Origin: Terebella lapidaria
Lineage: Eukaryota; Annelida; Polychaeta; Terebellida; Terebellidae
Direction of reading: 5' to 3'
DNA length: 64,000 bases
Assembly: GCA_949152475.1 (NCBI GenBank)
Contig: CASCJZ010000014.1
Span: 62,001 to 126,000 of the forward strand
A model generated the notes under the pieces. It was not told the origin of the DNA. It worked only from the letters and a program-made list of their open reading frames with translations, and made no database searches. Position numbers and translations under genes: made by a program. Below are positions 24,501-38,700 of the stretch, in pieces. Position 1 is the first letter of the stretch. Every line of letters starts with the position of its first letter.

Positions 24501-27500
24501 GTGGACTAAAGTACAGAGCTACAGTACAGTGGACTAAAGTACAGTGGACTATAGTACAGTGGACTATAGTACAGTGGACTACATTACAGTGGACTACAGT
24601 ACAAAGGGCTACAGTACAGTGGACTAAAGTACAGAGCTACAGTACAGTGGACTAAAGTACAGTGGACTATAGTACAGTGGACTATAGTACAGTAGACTAC
24701 AGTACAGTGGACTACATTACAGTGGACTACATTACAGTGGACTACAGTACAGTGGACTACAGTACAGAGGGCTACAGTACAGTGGACTACATTACAGTGG
24801 ACTACATTACAGTGGACTACAGTACAGTGGACTACATTACAGTGGACTACAGTACAGAGGGCTACAGTACAGTGGACTAAAGTACAGAGCTACAGTACAG
24901 TGGACTAAAGTACAGAGCTACAGTACAGTGGACTATAGTACAGAGGGCTACAGTACAGTGGACTAAAGTACAGAGCTACAGTACAGTGGGCTAAAGTACA
25001 GAGCTACAGTACAGTGGACTATAGTACAGTGGACTACAGTACAGTGGACTAAAGTACAGTGGACTACATTACAGTGGACTACAGTACAGACGGCTACAGT
25101 ACAGTGGACTACAGTACAGAAGGCTACAGTACAGAGAACTACAGTACAGTTGACTACAGTACAGTGGACTAAAGTACAGAGAACTACAGTACAGCGGACT
25201 ACAGTACAGTGGACTAAAGTACAGAGAACTACAGTACAGTGGACTACATTACAGTGGACTAAAGTACAGAGGGCTACAGTACAGTGGACTACATTACAGT
25301 GGACTACATTACAGTGGACTACAGTACAGTGGACTACATTACAGTGGACTACAGTACAGTGGACTACAGTACAGTGGACTACATTACAGTGGACTAAAGT
25401 ACAGAGAACTACAGTACAGTGGACTACATTACAATGGACTACAGTACAGTGGACTAAAGTACAGAGGGCTACATTACAGTGGACTACATTACAGTGGACT
25501 ACAGTACAGTGGACTACATTACAGTGGACTAAAGTACAGAAGGCTACATTACAGTGGACTGCATTACAGTGGACTACAGTACAGTGGACTAAAGTACAGA
25601 GGGCTACACTACAGTGGACTACAGTACAGAGGGCTACATTACAGTGGACTACAGTACAGTGGACTACAGTACAGTGGACTACATTACAGTGGACTACAGT
25701 ACAGTGGACTAAAGTACAGAGAACTACAGTACAGTGGACTACAGTACAGTTGACTACATTACAGTGGACTACAGTACAGTGGACTACAGTACAGTGGACT
25801 AAAGTACAGAGGGCTACAGTACAGTGGACTAAAGTACAGAGGAATATAGTATGGAGGGCTATAGTACGGAGGGCTATAGTACAGAGGGCTATAGCACGGC
25901 GGGCTATAGTACCGAGGGCTACAGTACAGAGAGCTACAGTACAAGAGACTAGTCTAAGAGTACAGAGAGCTACAATACAAGAGACTATAGTACAGTGGGC
26001 TACAGTACAATGGGATACAGTACAGTGGGCTACAGCACAGAGAACTATAGTACAGTGGGCTATAGTACAGTGGGCTACAGTACAGAGGACTACAGTACAG
26101 TGAGGTACAGTACAGTGGACTACAGTACAATGGGATACAGTACAGTGGGCTACAGCACAGAGAACTATAGTACAGCAGGCTGCAGTACAGTGGACTAAAG
26201 TACAGAGGGCAACAGTATAGTGGGCTACAATACAGAGGACTACATTACAGTGGGCTGCAGTACAGTGGACTGAAGTACAGAGGGCAACAGTACAGTGGGC
26301 TACAATACAGAGGACTACAGTACAGCAGGCTACAGTACTGTGAGCTACAATACAGAGGACTACAGTACGGTGGGCTACACTACAGTGGGCTACAGTACAG
26401 AGAACTACAGTACAGTGGGCTACAGTACAGTGGGCTACAGTACAGTTGCCTACAGTACAGTGGGCTACAGTACAGACGCCTACAGTACAGTGGGCTACAG
26501 TACAGAGACATATAGTATAGTTGGCTACAGTAGAGAACTACAGTACAGAGGACTACAGTACAGTGGACTACAGTACAGTGGGCCACAGTACAGAGAACTA
26601 CAGTACAGTGGGCTACAGTACAGAGGAGTACAGAAGAGAGGACTACAGTACAGAGCTACAGTACAGGGGGCTACAATACAGATGACTAAAGTACAGAGGA
26701 ATATAGTACAGAGGGCTATAGTACAGAGGGCTATGGTATGGAGGGCTATAGTACAGAGGGCTACATTATAGAAGGCTACAGTACAGCAGGCTACAGTACA
26801 GTGAGCTACAGTACAGAAGGCAACAGTACAATTGGCCACAGTACAGAGAACTACAGTACAGTGGACTAAAGTACAGAGGAATATAGTATGGAGGGCTATA
26901 GTACGGAGGGCTATAGTACAGAGGGCTATAGCACGGCGGGCTATAGTACCGAGGGCTACAGTACAGAGAGCTACAGTACAAGAGACTAGTCTAAGAGTAC
27001 AGAGAGCTACAATACAAGAGACTATAGTACAGTGGGCTACAGTATAATGGGATACAGTACAGTGGGCTACAGCACAGAGAACTATAGTACAGTGGGCTAT
27101 AGTACAGTGGGCTACAGTACAGAGGACTACAGTACAGTGAGGTACAGTACAGTGGACTACAGTACAATGGGATACAGTACAGTGGGCTACAGCACAGAGA
27201 ACTATAGTACAGCAGGCTGCAGTACAGTGGACTAAAGTACAGAGGGCAACAGTATAGTGGGCTACAATACAGAGGACTACATTACAGTGGGCTGCAGTAC
27301 AGTGGACTGAAGTACAGAGGGCAACAGTACAGTGGGCTACAATACAGAGGACTACAGTACAGCAGGCTACAGTACTGTGAGCTACAATACAGAGGACTAC
27401 AGTACGGTGGGCTACACTACAGTGGGCTACAGTACAGAGAACTACAGTACAGTGGGCTACAGTACAGTGGGCTACAGTACAGTTGCCTACAGTACAGTGG

Positions 27501-30500
27501 GCTACAGTACAGACGCCTACAGTACAGTGGGCTACAGTACAGAGACATATAGTATAGTTGGCTACAGTAGAGAACTACAGTACAGAGGACTACAGTACAG
27601 TGGACTACAGTACAGTGGGCCACAGTACAGAGAACTACAGTACAGTGGGCTACAGTACAGAGGAGTACAGAAGAGAGGACTACAGTACAGAGCTACAGTA
27701 CAGGGGGCTACAATACAGAGGACTAAAGTACAGAGGAATATAGTACAGAGGGCTATAGTACAGAGGGCTATAGTATGGAGGGCTATAGTACAGAGGGCTA
27801 CATTATAGAAGGCTACAGTACAGCAGGCTACAGTACAGTGAGCTACAGTACAGAAGGCAACAGTACAATTGGCCACAGTACAGAGAACTACAGTACAGTG
27901 GACTACAGTACAGAAGGCAACAGTACAGTGGGCCACAGTACAGAGAACTACAGTACAGTGAGCTACAGTACGGAGAACTACAGTACAGTGGGCCACAGTA
28001 CAGAGAACTACAGTACAGTGAGCTACAGTACGGAGAACTACAGTACAGTGGACTACAGTACAGTGGGCCACAGTACAGAGAACTACAGTACAGAGGACTA
28101 CAGTACAGTGGGCTACAGTACAGAGAATTACAGTACAGTGGACTACAGTACAGAAGGCTACAGTACAGAGGTCTACAGTACAGTGGGCTACAGTACAGTG
28201 GGCTACAGTACAGAGAATTACAGTACAGTGGGCCACAGTACAGAGAACTACAGTACAGTGAGCTACATTATGGAGAACTACAGTACAGTGGGCCACGGTA
28301 CAGAGAACTACAGTACAGATGACTACAGTACAGTGGGCTACAGTACAGAGAATTACAGTACAGTGGGCTACAGTACAGAGGACTACAGTACAATGGGCTA
28401 CAGTGCAGAGGACTACAGTACAGAGGGCTACAGTACAGAGGACTACAGTACAGAAGACTGCAGTACAGAGCTACGGTACAGAGGACCACAGTGCAGAGGG
28501 CTACAGTATAGTGGACTATAGTTCAGAAGGCTACAGTACAGATGGCTACAGTACAGTGGGCTACAGTACAGAGAACTACAGTACAGAGGACTACAGTACA
28601 GTGGGCTACAGCACAGAGAACTACAGTACAGTGGACTACAGTACAGAAGGCTACAGTACAGAGGTCTACAGTACAGTGGGCTACAGTACAGTGGGCTACA
28701 GTACAGAGGACTACAGTACAGATGGCTACAGCACAGAGGGCTACAGTACGGAGACTACAGTACAGATGGCTACAGTACAGAAGACTACAGCACAGAGCTA
28801 CAGTACAGAGGACTACAGTACAGAGGACTACAGTACAGAGGACCACAGTGCAGAGGGCTACAGTACGGAGACTACAGTACAGATGGCTACAGTACAGAAG
28901 ACTACAGCACAGAGCTACAGTACAGAGGACTACAGTACAGAGCTACAGTACAGAGGATTACAGCACAGAGCTACAGTACAGAGGACTATAGTACAGAGGA
29001 CTACAGTACAGAGGACTACAGTACAGAGCTACAGTACAGAGGACTACATTACAGAGGACTAGAGTACCGAGGGCTACAGTACAGAGGACTGCAGCACAGA
29101 GCTAGAGTACAGAGGAATACAGTACAGAGGACTACAGCACAGAGGACTATAGTACAGAGCACTACAGTACAGAGGACTATAGTACAGAGGACTATAGTAC
29201 AGAGGACTACAGTACAGAGCTACAGTACAGAGGACCACAGTACAGAGGATTACAGCACAGAGCTACAGTACAGAGGACTATAGTACAGAGGACTACAGTA
29301 CAGAGGACTACAGTACAGAGCTACAGTACAGAGGACTACAGTACAGAGGACTACAGCACAGAGCTACAGTACAGAGGCCTATAGTACAGAGGACTACAGC
29401 ACAGAGCTACAGTATAGAGGACCACAGTACAGAGGATTTCAGCACAGAGCTATAGTACAGAGGCCTATAGTACAGAGGACTACAGTACAGAGGACTACAG
29501 TACAGAGGGCTACAGTACAGATGACTATAGTACAGAGGACTACAGTACAGAGGACTACAGTACAGAGGGCTACAGTACAGAGCTACAGTACAGAGGACCA
29601 CAGTACAGAGGATTACAGCAGAGAGCTACAGTACAGAGGACTACAGTACAGAGCTACAGTACTGAGATCTACAGTACAGAGGGCTACAGTACAGAGGACT
29701 ACAGTACAGAGGGCTACAGTACAGAGCTACAGTACAAAGGGCTACAGTACAGATGGCTACAGTACAGAGCTACAGTACAGAGGACTACAGTACAGAGGGC
29801 TACAGTACAGTGGGCTACAGTACAGAGGACCACAGTACAGAGCTACAGTACAGAAGGCTACAGTACAAAGCTACAGTACAGAGGACCACAGTACAGATGG
29901 CTACAGCACAGAGGGCTACAGTACAGAGCTACAGTACAGAGGACCACAGTACAGAGGGCTACAGTACAGAGGGCTACAGTACAGATGGCTACAGTACAGA
30001 GCTACAGTACAGAGGACTACGGTACAGAGGGCTACAGTACAGTGCTACAGTACAGAGGACCACAGTACAGAGGGCTACAGTACAGAGCTACAGTACAGAG
30101 GGCTACAGTACAGAGGACCACAATACAGAGGGTATATTAAAGAAGACTACAGTACAGAGGGCTACAGTACAGAGGACCACAGTACAGAGGGCTACAGTAC
30201 AGAGCTACAGTACAGAGGACTATAGTACAGAGGACTACAGTACAGAGCTACAGTACAGAGGACCACAGTTCAGAGGACTACAGTACAGAGGACCACAGTA
30301 CAGAGGGCTACAGTACAGAGGGCAACAGTACAGAAGGCTATAGTACAGAGGACTACAGTACAGTGGGCTACAGTACAGAGCTACAATACAGAGGGCTACA
30401 GTACAGAGCTACAGTACAGAGGATTACAGTACAGAGGGCTACAGTACAGACTACAGTACAGAGGGCTACAGTACACAGCTACAGTACAGAGGACCACACT

Positions 30501-32257
30501 ACTGAGGGCTACAGTACAGAGGACCACAGTACAGAGGGCTACAGTACAGAGCTACAGTACTGAGATCTACAGTACAGAGGGCTACAGTACAGAGGACTAC
30601 AGTACAGAGGGCTACAGTACAGAGCTACAGTACAAAGGGCTACATTACAGAGCTACAATACAGAGAACCACAGTACAGCGGGCTACAGTACAGAGCTGCA
30701 GTACAGAGGACTACAATACAGAGGGCCATAGGACAGAGGGCCACAGGACAGAGCTAGAGTACAGAGGACTACAGTAGAGAGCTACAGTACAGAGGGCTAC
30801 AGTACAAAGCTACAGTACAGAGGACCACAGTACAGAGGGCTACAGTACAGAGCTACAGTACAGAGGGCTACAGTACAGAGGTCCACAGTACAGAGGGCTA
30901 CAGTACAGAGCTACAGTACAGAGGGCTACAGTACAGATGGCTACAGTACAGAGCTACAGTACAGAGGACTACAGTACAGAGGGCTACAGTACAGAGCTAC
31001 AGTACAGAGGACCACAGTACAGAGGGCTACAGTACAGAGGGGTACAGTACAGAGGGCCACAAAACAGAGGGCTACAGTACAGAAGACTACAGTACAGAGG
31101 GCTACAGTACAGAGCTGCAGTACAGAGGACCACAGTACAGAGGGCTACAGTACAGAGCTACAGTACAGAGGACTATAGTACAGAGGACTACAGTACAGAG
31201 CTACAGTACAGAGGACCACAGTACAGAGGACTACAGTACAGAGGGCTACAGTACAGAGCTACAGTACAGAGGACCACAGTACAGAGGGCTACAGTACAGA
31301 GCTACAATACAGAGGGCTACAGTACAGAGCTACAGTACAGAGGATTACAGTACAGAGGGCTACAGTACAGCGGATTACAGTACAGAGGGCTACAGTACAG
31401 AGGGCTACAGTACAGTGGGCTACAGTACAGTGGGCCACAGTACAGAGGGCTACAGTACACAGCTACAGTACAGAGGACCACAGTATAGAGGGCTACAGTA
31501 CAGAGGACCACAGTACAGAGGGCTACAGTACAGAGCTACAGTACAGAGGACTACAGTACAGAGGGCTACAGTACAGAGCTACAGTACAGAGGGCTACAGT
31601 GCAGAGCTACAGTACAGAGGGCTACAGTACAGAGCTACAATACAGAGAACCACAGTGCAGAGGGCTACAGTACAGAGCTACAGTACAGAGGGCTACAGTG
31701 CAGAGCTACAGTACAGAGGGCTACAGTACAGAGCTACAATACAGAGAACCACAGTACAGAGGGCTACAGTACAGAGCTACAGTACAGAGGGCTACAGTAC
31801 AGAGCTGCAGTACAGAGGACTACAGTACAGAGGGCTACAGTACAGAGGGCTACAGTATAGAGGGCTACAGTACAGTGGGCTACAGCACAGAGGGCAACAG
31901 TACAGAGAACTACAGTACAGAGGGCTATAGTACAGAGCTACAGTACAGAGGACTATATAGTACAGAGGACTACAGTACAGAGGGCTACAATACAGAGGGC
32001 TACAGTACAGAGGACCACAATACAGAGGGCTACAGTACAGAGCTACAGTACAGAAGGCTACAGTACAGAGGACTACAGTACAGAGGGCTACAGTACAGAG
32101 CTACAGTACAGAGGACCACAATACAGAAGGCTACAGTACAGAGCTACAGTACAGAGGACTACAGTACAGAGCTACAGTACAGAGGACTACAGTACAGAGG
32201 ACAACAGTACAGAGGACTACAGTACAGAGCTACAGTACAGAGGACTACAGTACAAAT
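21564..32257. repeat. 15-bp minisatellite array C, right part
   Basis: The same 15-bp unit as 13452-15813, roughly 710 copies here. Subregions differ. 21564-25840 is rich in CTACAGTACAGTGGA and CTACATTACAGTGGA; 28000-32257 is rich in GAGGACTACAGTACA and contains many shortened 10-bp units (GAGCTACAGTACA junctions) that shift the phase. A marker string with CAATACAATAAAACTACAAT recurs near 21760, 22190 and 23384, showing block duplications. Open frames in it are repeat artefacts. Confidence 0.97.
25842..27900. repeat. 1037-bp block duplicated in tandem within array C
   Basis: A distinctive run of variants (TATGGAGGGCTATAGTACGG at about 25848 and 26885; AGACTAGTCTAAGAG at about 25946 and 26983) and all following variants up to about 26830 recur 1037 bp later with very few differences. 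1037 is not a multiple of 15, so the copy boundary broke the phase of the array. Confidence 0.85.
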
Positions 32258-32760
32258 TACAACAGGCCTCAGAAGTCATTCCTTGACCATGAACAGACCT
32301 CAGAAGTCACTCCCTGATGATGAACAGGCCTTAGAAGTCACTCCCTGGCCATGGGTAGGCCTCAGAGGTCACTCCGTGACCATGAACAAGCCCCAAAAGT
32401 CACTCCCTGACCATGGACAGGCCTCAGTAGTCACTCACTGACCATGAACAGGCCTCAGAAGTCATTCCCCGACCATGAACAGGCCTCAGCACAGAGCTAC
32501 AGTACAGAGGACTACAGCACAGAGCTACAGTACAGAGGACTACAGTACAAATTATAACAGGCCTCAGAAGTCATTCCTTGACCATGAACAGACCTCAGAA
32601 GTCACTCCCTGACCATGAACAGACCTCAGAAGTCATTCCCTGGCCATGGGTAGGCCTCAGAGGTCACTCCGTGACCATGAACAAGCCCCAGAAGTCACTC
32701 CCTGACCATGGACAGGCCTCAGTAGTCACTCCCTGACCAAGGATAGGCCTCAGACATCAT
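32222..32760. repeat. Duplicated junction between arrays C and D
   Basis: The C-to-D boundary (GGACTACAGTACAAATTACA followed by the D unit) is present at about 32240-32275 and again at about 32535-32570 with one difference. A short island of array C (about 32487-32545) therefore lies inside array D. The D units after each junction match in order (ATTCCTTGACCATGAACAGA, then a TGGCCATGGGTAGGCC variant), so about 290 bp spanning the boundary was duplicated. Confidence 0.8.
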
Positions 32761-35700
32761 TCCCTGACCATGAACAGGCCTTAGAAGTCACTCCCTGGCC
32801 ATGAACAAGCTTCAGAAGTCACTCCCTGACCATGAACAAGCCTCAGAAGTCACTCCCTGACCATGCACAGGCCTCAGAAATCATTCCCTGACCATGAACA
32901 GGCCTCAGAAGTCACTCTCTGATCATAAACAAGTCTTAGAAGTGAATCCCTGACCATGAACAAGCCTCACAAGTCACTCCCTGACCATGAACAGGCCTCA
33001 GAAGTCACTCACTGACCATGAACAGGCCTCAGAAGTCATTCCCCGACCATGAACAGGCCTCAAAAGTCACTCCCTGACCATGAACAGGCCTCAGAAGTCA
33101 TTCCCTGACCATGAACAGGCCTCAGAAGTCACTCACTGACCATGGATAGGCCTCAGAAGTCACTCCCTGACTATGAACAGGCCTCAGAAGTCATTCCCTG
33201 ACCATGAACAAGCCTCAGAAGTCATTCCCTGACCATGAACAGGCCTCAAAAGTCACTCTTTGACCATGAACAATTCTTAGAAGTGAATCCATGACCATGA
33301 ACAAGCCTCAGAAATCACTCCCTGACCATGAACAGGCCTCAGAAATCACTCACTGACCATGTACAGGCCTCAGAAGTCATTCCCTTACCATGAACAGGCC
33401 TCAAAAGTCACTCCCTGACCATGAACAGGCCTCAGAAATCATTCCCTGACCATGAACAGGCCTCAGAAGTCACTCCCTGACCATGAACAGGCCTCAGAAA
33501 TCATTCCCTGACCATGAACAGGCCTGACCATGAACAGGCCTCAGAAGTCATTCCCTGACCATGAACAGGCCTCAGAAGTCATTCCTTGACCATGAACAGG
33601 CCTCAGAAGTCACTCCCTGACCATGAACAGGCCTCAGAAATCACTCACTGACCATGAACAAGCCTCAGAAGTCACTCCCTGACCATGAACAAGCCTCAGA
33701 AGTCACTCCCTGACCATGAACATGCCTCAGAAGTCACTCACTGACCATGAACAGGCGTCAGAAGTCGCTCACTGACCATGGATTGGCCTCAGAAGTCACT
33801 CATTGACCATGAACGGGCCTCAGAAGTCACTCCCTGACCATGAAAAGGCCTCAGAAGTCACTCACTGACCATGAACAGGCCTCAGAAGTCACTCACTGAC
33901 CATGAACAAGCCTCAGAAGTTACTCCCTGACCATGATCAGGCCTCAGAAGTCACTCACTAACCATGAACAGGCCTCAGAAGTCACTCCCTGACCATGAGC
34001 AGGCCTCAGAAATCACTCACTGACCATGAACAAGCCTCAGAAGTCACTCCCTGACCATGAACAAGCCTCAGAAGTCACTCACTGACCATGAACAGGCCTC
34101 AGAAGTCACTCACTGACCATGAACAGGCGTCAGAAGTCGCTCACTGACCATGGACTGGCCTCAGAAGTCACTCACTGACCATGAACGGGCCTCAGAAGTC
34201 ACTCCCTGACCATGAAAAGGCCTCAGAAGTCATTCACTGACCATGAACAGGCCTCAGAAGTCACTCACTGACCATGAACAAGCCTCAGAAGTTACTCCCT
34301 GACCATGATCAGGCCTCAGAAGTCACTCACTAACCATGAACAGGCCTCAGAAGTCACTCACTGACCATGAACAAGCCTCAGAAGTCACTCACTGACCATG
34401 AACAGGCCTCAGAAGTCACTCACTGACCATGAACAAGCCTCAGAAGTCACTCCCTGACCATGAACAGGCCTCAGAAATCACTCACTGATCATGGACAGGC
34501 CTCAGAAATCACTCACTGATCATGGACAGGCCTCAGAAGTCACTCCCTGACCATGAACAGGCCTCAGAACTCACTCACTGATCATGGACAGGCCTCAGAA
34601 GTCACTCCCTGACAATGGACAGGCCTCAGAAGTCACTCCCTGAGCATGAACAAGTCTCCGAAATCACTCCCTGACCATGAACAGGCCTCAGAAGTCACTC
34701 CCTGACCATGAACAAGCCTCAGAAGTCACTCCCTTACCATGAACAGGCCGCAGAAGTCACTCACTGACCATGAACAGGCCGCAGAAGTCACTCCCTGACC
34801 ATGAACAGGCCGCAGAAGTCACTCACTGACCATGAACAAGCCTCAGAAGTTACTCCATGACAATGATCAGGCCTCAGAAGTCACTCATTAAGCATGAACA
34901 GGCCTCAGAAGTCACTCACTGACCATGAACGGGCCTCAGAAGTCACTCCCTGATCATGGACAGGCCTCAGAAGTCACTCCCTGACCATGAACAGGCCTCA
35001 GAAATCACTCACTGATCATGGACAGGCCTCAGAAGACAAGTATGATACCAAACACCAAACAATCCGCAAGACTAAACTCAAAATCCATGGACAAAATTTA
35101 CACAATCGGTATGTTAAGGATGGACAAAAATTCAACATTGGTGATCAAGGTCCGAGCAATTTGAATATCACAGACATCCGGCGAAGCCAAATGTGAGATC
35201 AGGTGTACCAGTAAGAGAAAGCTTCTCTTGCCTCGCATGCGACACTCACTCCCTGACCATGAACAGGCCTCAGAACTCACTCACTGATCATGGACAGGCC
35301 TCAGAAGTCACTCCCTGATCAGGAACAGGCCTCAGAAGTCACTCACTGATCATGAACCAGCCTCAGAAGTCACTCCCTGACCATGAACAAGCCTCAGAAA
35401 TCACTCCCTGACCATGAACAGGCCTCAGAAGTCACTCACTGACCATGAGGAGGCCTCAGAAGTCAATCCCTGACGATGAACAGGCCGCAGAAGTCACTCA
35501 CTGATCATGGACAGGCCTCAGAAGTCACTCCCTGACCATGAACAGGCCTCCGAAATCACTCACTGATCATGGACAGGCTTCAGAAGTCACTCCCTGACCA
35601 TGAACAGGCCTCAGAAATCACTCACTGATCATGGACAGGCCTCAGAAGTCACTCCCTTACCATGAACAGGCCTCAGAAGTCACTCACTAACCATGAACAG

Positions 35701-38700
35701 GCCTCAGAAGTCACTCACTGACCATGAACAGGCCTCAGAAGTCACTCACTGACCATGAACAGGCCTCAGAAGTCACTCACTGACCATGAACGGGCCTCAG
35801 AAGTCACTCACTGATCATGGACAGGCCTCAGAAGTCACTCCCTGACCATGAACAGGCCGCAGAAGTCACTCACTGACCATGAACAAGCCTCAGAAGTTAC
35901 TCCATGACAATGATCAGGCCTCAGAAGTCACTCATTAACCATGAACACGCCTCAGAAGTCACTCACTGACCATGAACAAGCCTCAGAAGTCACTCACTGA
36001 CCATGAACAGGCCTCAGAAGTCACTCACTGACCATGAACGGGCCTCAGAAGTCACTCCCTGATCATGGACAGGCCTCAGAAGTCACTCCCTGACCATGAA
36101 CAGGCCTCAGAAATCACTCACTGATCATGGACAGGCCTCAGAAGACAAGTATGATACCAAACACCAAACAATCCGCAAGACTAAACTCAAAATCCATGGA
36201 CAAAATTTACACAATCGGTATGTTAAGGATAGACAAAAATTCAACATTGGTGATCAAGGTCCGAGCAATTTGAATATCACAGACATCCGGCGAAGCCAAA
36301 TGTGAGATCAGGTGTACCAGTAAGAGAAAGCTTCTCTTGCCTCGCATGCGACACTCACTCCCTGACCATGAACAGGCCTCAGAACTCACTCACTGATCAT
36401 GGACAGGCCTCAGAAGTCACTCCCTGATCAGGAACAGGCCTCAGAATTCACTCACTGATCATGAACCAGCCTCAGAAGTCACTCCCTGACCATGAACAAG
36501 CCTCAGAAATCACTCCCTGACCATGAACAGGCCTCAGAAGTCACTCACTGACCATGAGGAGGCCTCAGAAGTCAATCCCTGATGATGAACAGGCCGCAGA
36601 AGTCACTCACTGATCATGGACAGGCCTCAGAAGTCACTCCCTGACCATGAACAGGCCTCAGAAATCACTCACTGATCATGGACAGGCTTCAGAAGTCACT
36701 CCCTGACCATGAACAGGCCTCAGAAATCACTCACTGATCATGGACAGGCCTCAGAAGTCACTCCCTGACCATGAACAGGCCTCAGAAGTCACTCACTAAC
36801 CATGAACAGGCCTCAGAAGTCACTCACTGACCATGAACAGGCCTCAGAAGTCACTCACTGACCATGAACAGGCCTCAGAAGTCACTCACTGACCATGAAC
36901 GGGCCTCAGAAGTCACTCACTGATCATGGACAGGCCTCAGAAGTCACTCCCTGACCATGAGCAGGCCTCAGAAGTCACTCCCTGGCCATGAACAATCCTC
37001 AGAAGTCACTCCCTGACCATGAGCAGGCCCCAGAAGTCACTCCCTGGCCATGAACAATCCTCAGAAGTCATTCCCTGACCATAAACAGGCCTCAGGTTCA
37101 CTTCCTGATCATGAACAGGCCTCAGAAGTCACTCACTGATCATGATCAGGCCTCAAAAGTCACTCCCTGACCATGAACAGGCCTCAGAAGTCACTCACTG
37201 ATCATGGACAGGCCTCAGAAGTCACTCACTGATCATGGACAGGCCTCAGATGTCACTCCCTGACCATGAACAGGCCTCAGAACTCACTCACTGATCATGG
37301 ACAGGCCTCAGAAGTCACTCCCTGACCATTAACAGGCCTCAGAAATCACTCACTGATCATGGACAGGCCTCAGAAATCACTCCCTAACCATGATCAGGCC
37401 TCAGAAGTCACTCCCTGACCATGAACAGGCCTCAGAAGTCACTCCCTGACCATGAACAGGCCTCAGAAGTCACTCACTGACCATGAACAGGCCTCAGAAG
37501 TCACTCCCTGACCATGAACAGGCCTCAGAAGTCACTCACTGGCCATGAACAATCCTCAGAAGTCACTCCCTGACCATGAGCAGGCCTCAGAAGTCACTCC
37601 CTGGCCATGAACAATCCTCAGAAGTCACTCCCTGACCATGAGCAGGCCTCAGAAGTCACTCCCTGGCCATGAACAATCCTCAGAAGTCACTCCCTGACCA
37701 TAAACAGGCCTCAGATTCACTTCCTGATCATGAACAGGCCTCAGAAGTCACTCACTGATCATGATCAGGCCTCAAAAGTCACTCCCTGACCATGAACAGG
37801 CCTCAGAAGTCACTCACTGATCATGGACAGGCCTCAGAAGTCACTCACTGATCATGGACAGGCCTCAGAGGTCACTCCCTGACCATGAACAGGCCTCAGA
37901 AGTCACTCACTGATCATGGACAGGCCTCAGAAGTCACTCCCTGACCATTAACAGGCCTCAGAAATCACTCACTGATCATGGACAGGCCTCAGAAATCACT
38001 CCCTAACCATGATCAGGCCTCAGAAGTCACTCCCTGACCATGAACAGGCCTCAGAAGTCACTCCCTGACCATGAACAGGCCTCAGAAGTCACTCACTGAC
38101 CATGACCAGGTCTCAGAAGTCACTCCCTGACCATGAACAGGCCTCAGAAGTCACTCCCCGACCATGAACAGGCCTCAGAAGTCACTCCCTGACCATGAAC
38201 AAGCCTCAGAAATCACTCACTGACCATGAACAGGCCTCAGAAGTCACTCACTGACCATGGACTGGCCTCAGAAGTCACTCACTAACCATGAACAAATTTC
38301 AAAAGTCACTCCCTGACCATGAACAGGCCTCAGAAGTCACTCTCTGAGCATGAACAGGCCTCAGAAGTCACTCACTAACCATGGACTGGCCTCAGAAGTC
38401 GCTCCCTGACCATGAACAGGCCTCAAAAGTCACTCCCTGACCATGAACAGGCCTCAGAAGTCACTCCCTGACCATGGACTGGACTCAGAAGTCACTCCCT
38501 GACCATGAACAAGCCTCAGAAGTCACTCCCTGACCATGGAGAGGCCTCAGAAGTCACTCCCTGACCATGATCAGGCCACAGAAGTCACTCCCTGACCATG
38601 AACAGGCCTCAGAAGTCACTCACTGACCATGAACAGGCCTCAGAAGTCACTCCCTGACCATGAACAGGCCTCAGAAGTCACTCCCCGACCATGAACAGGC

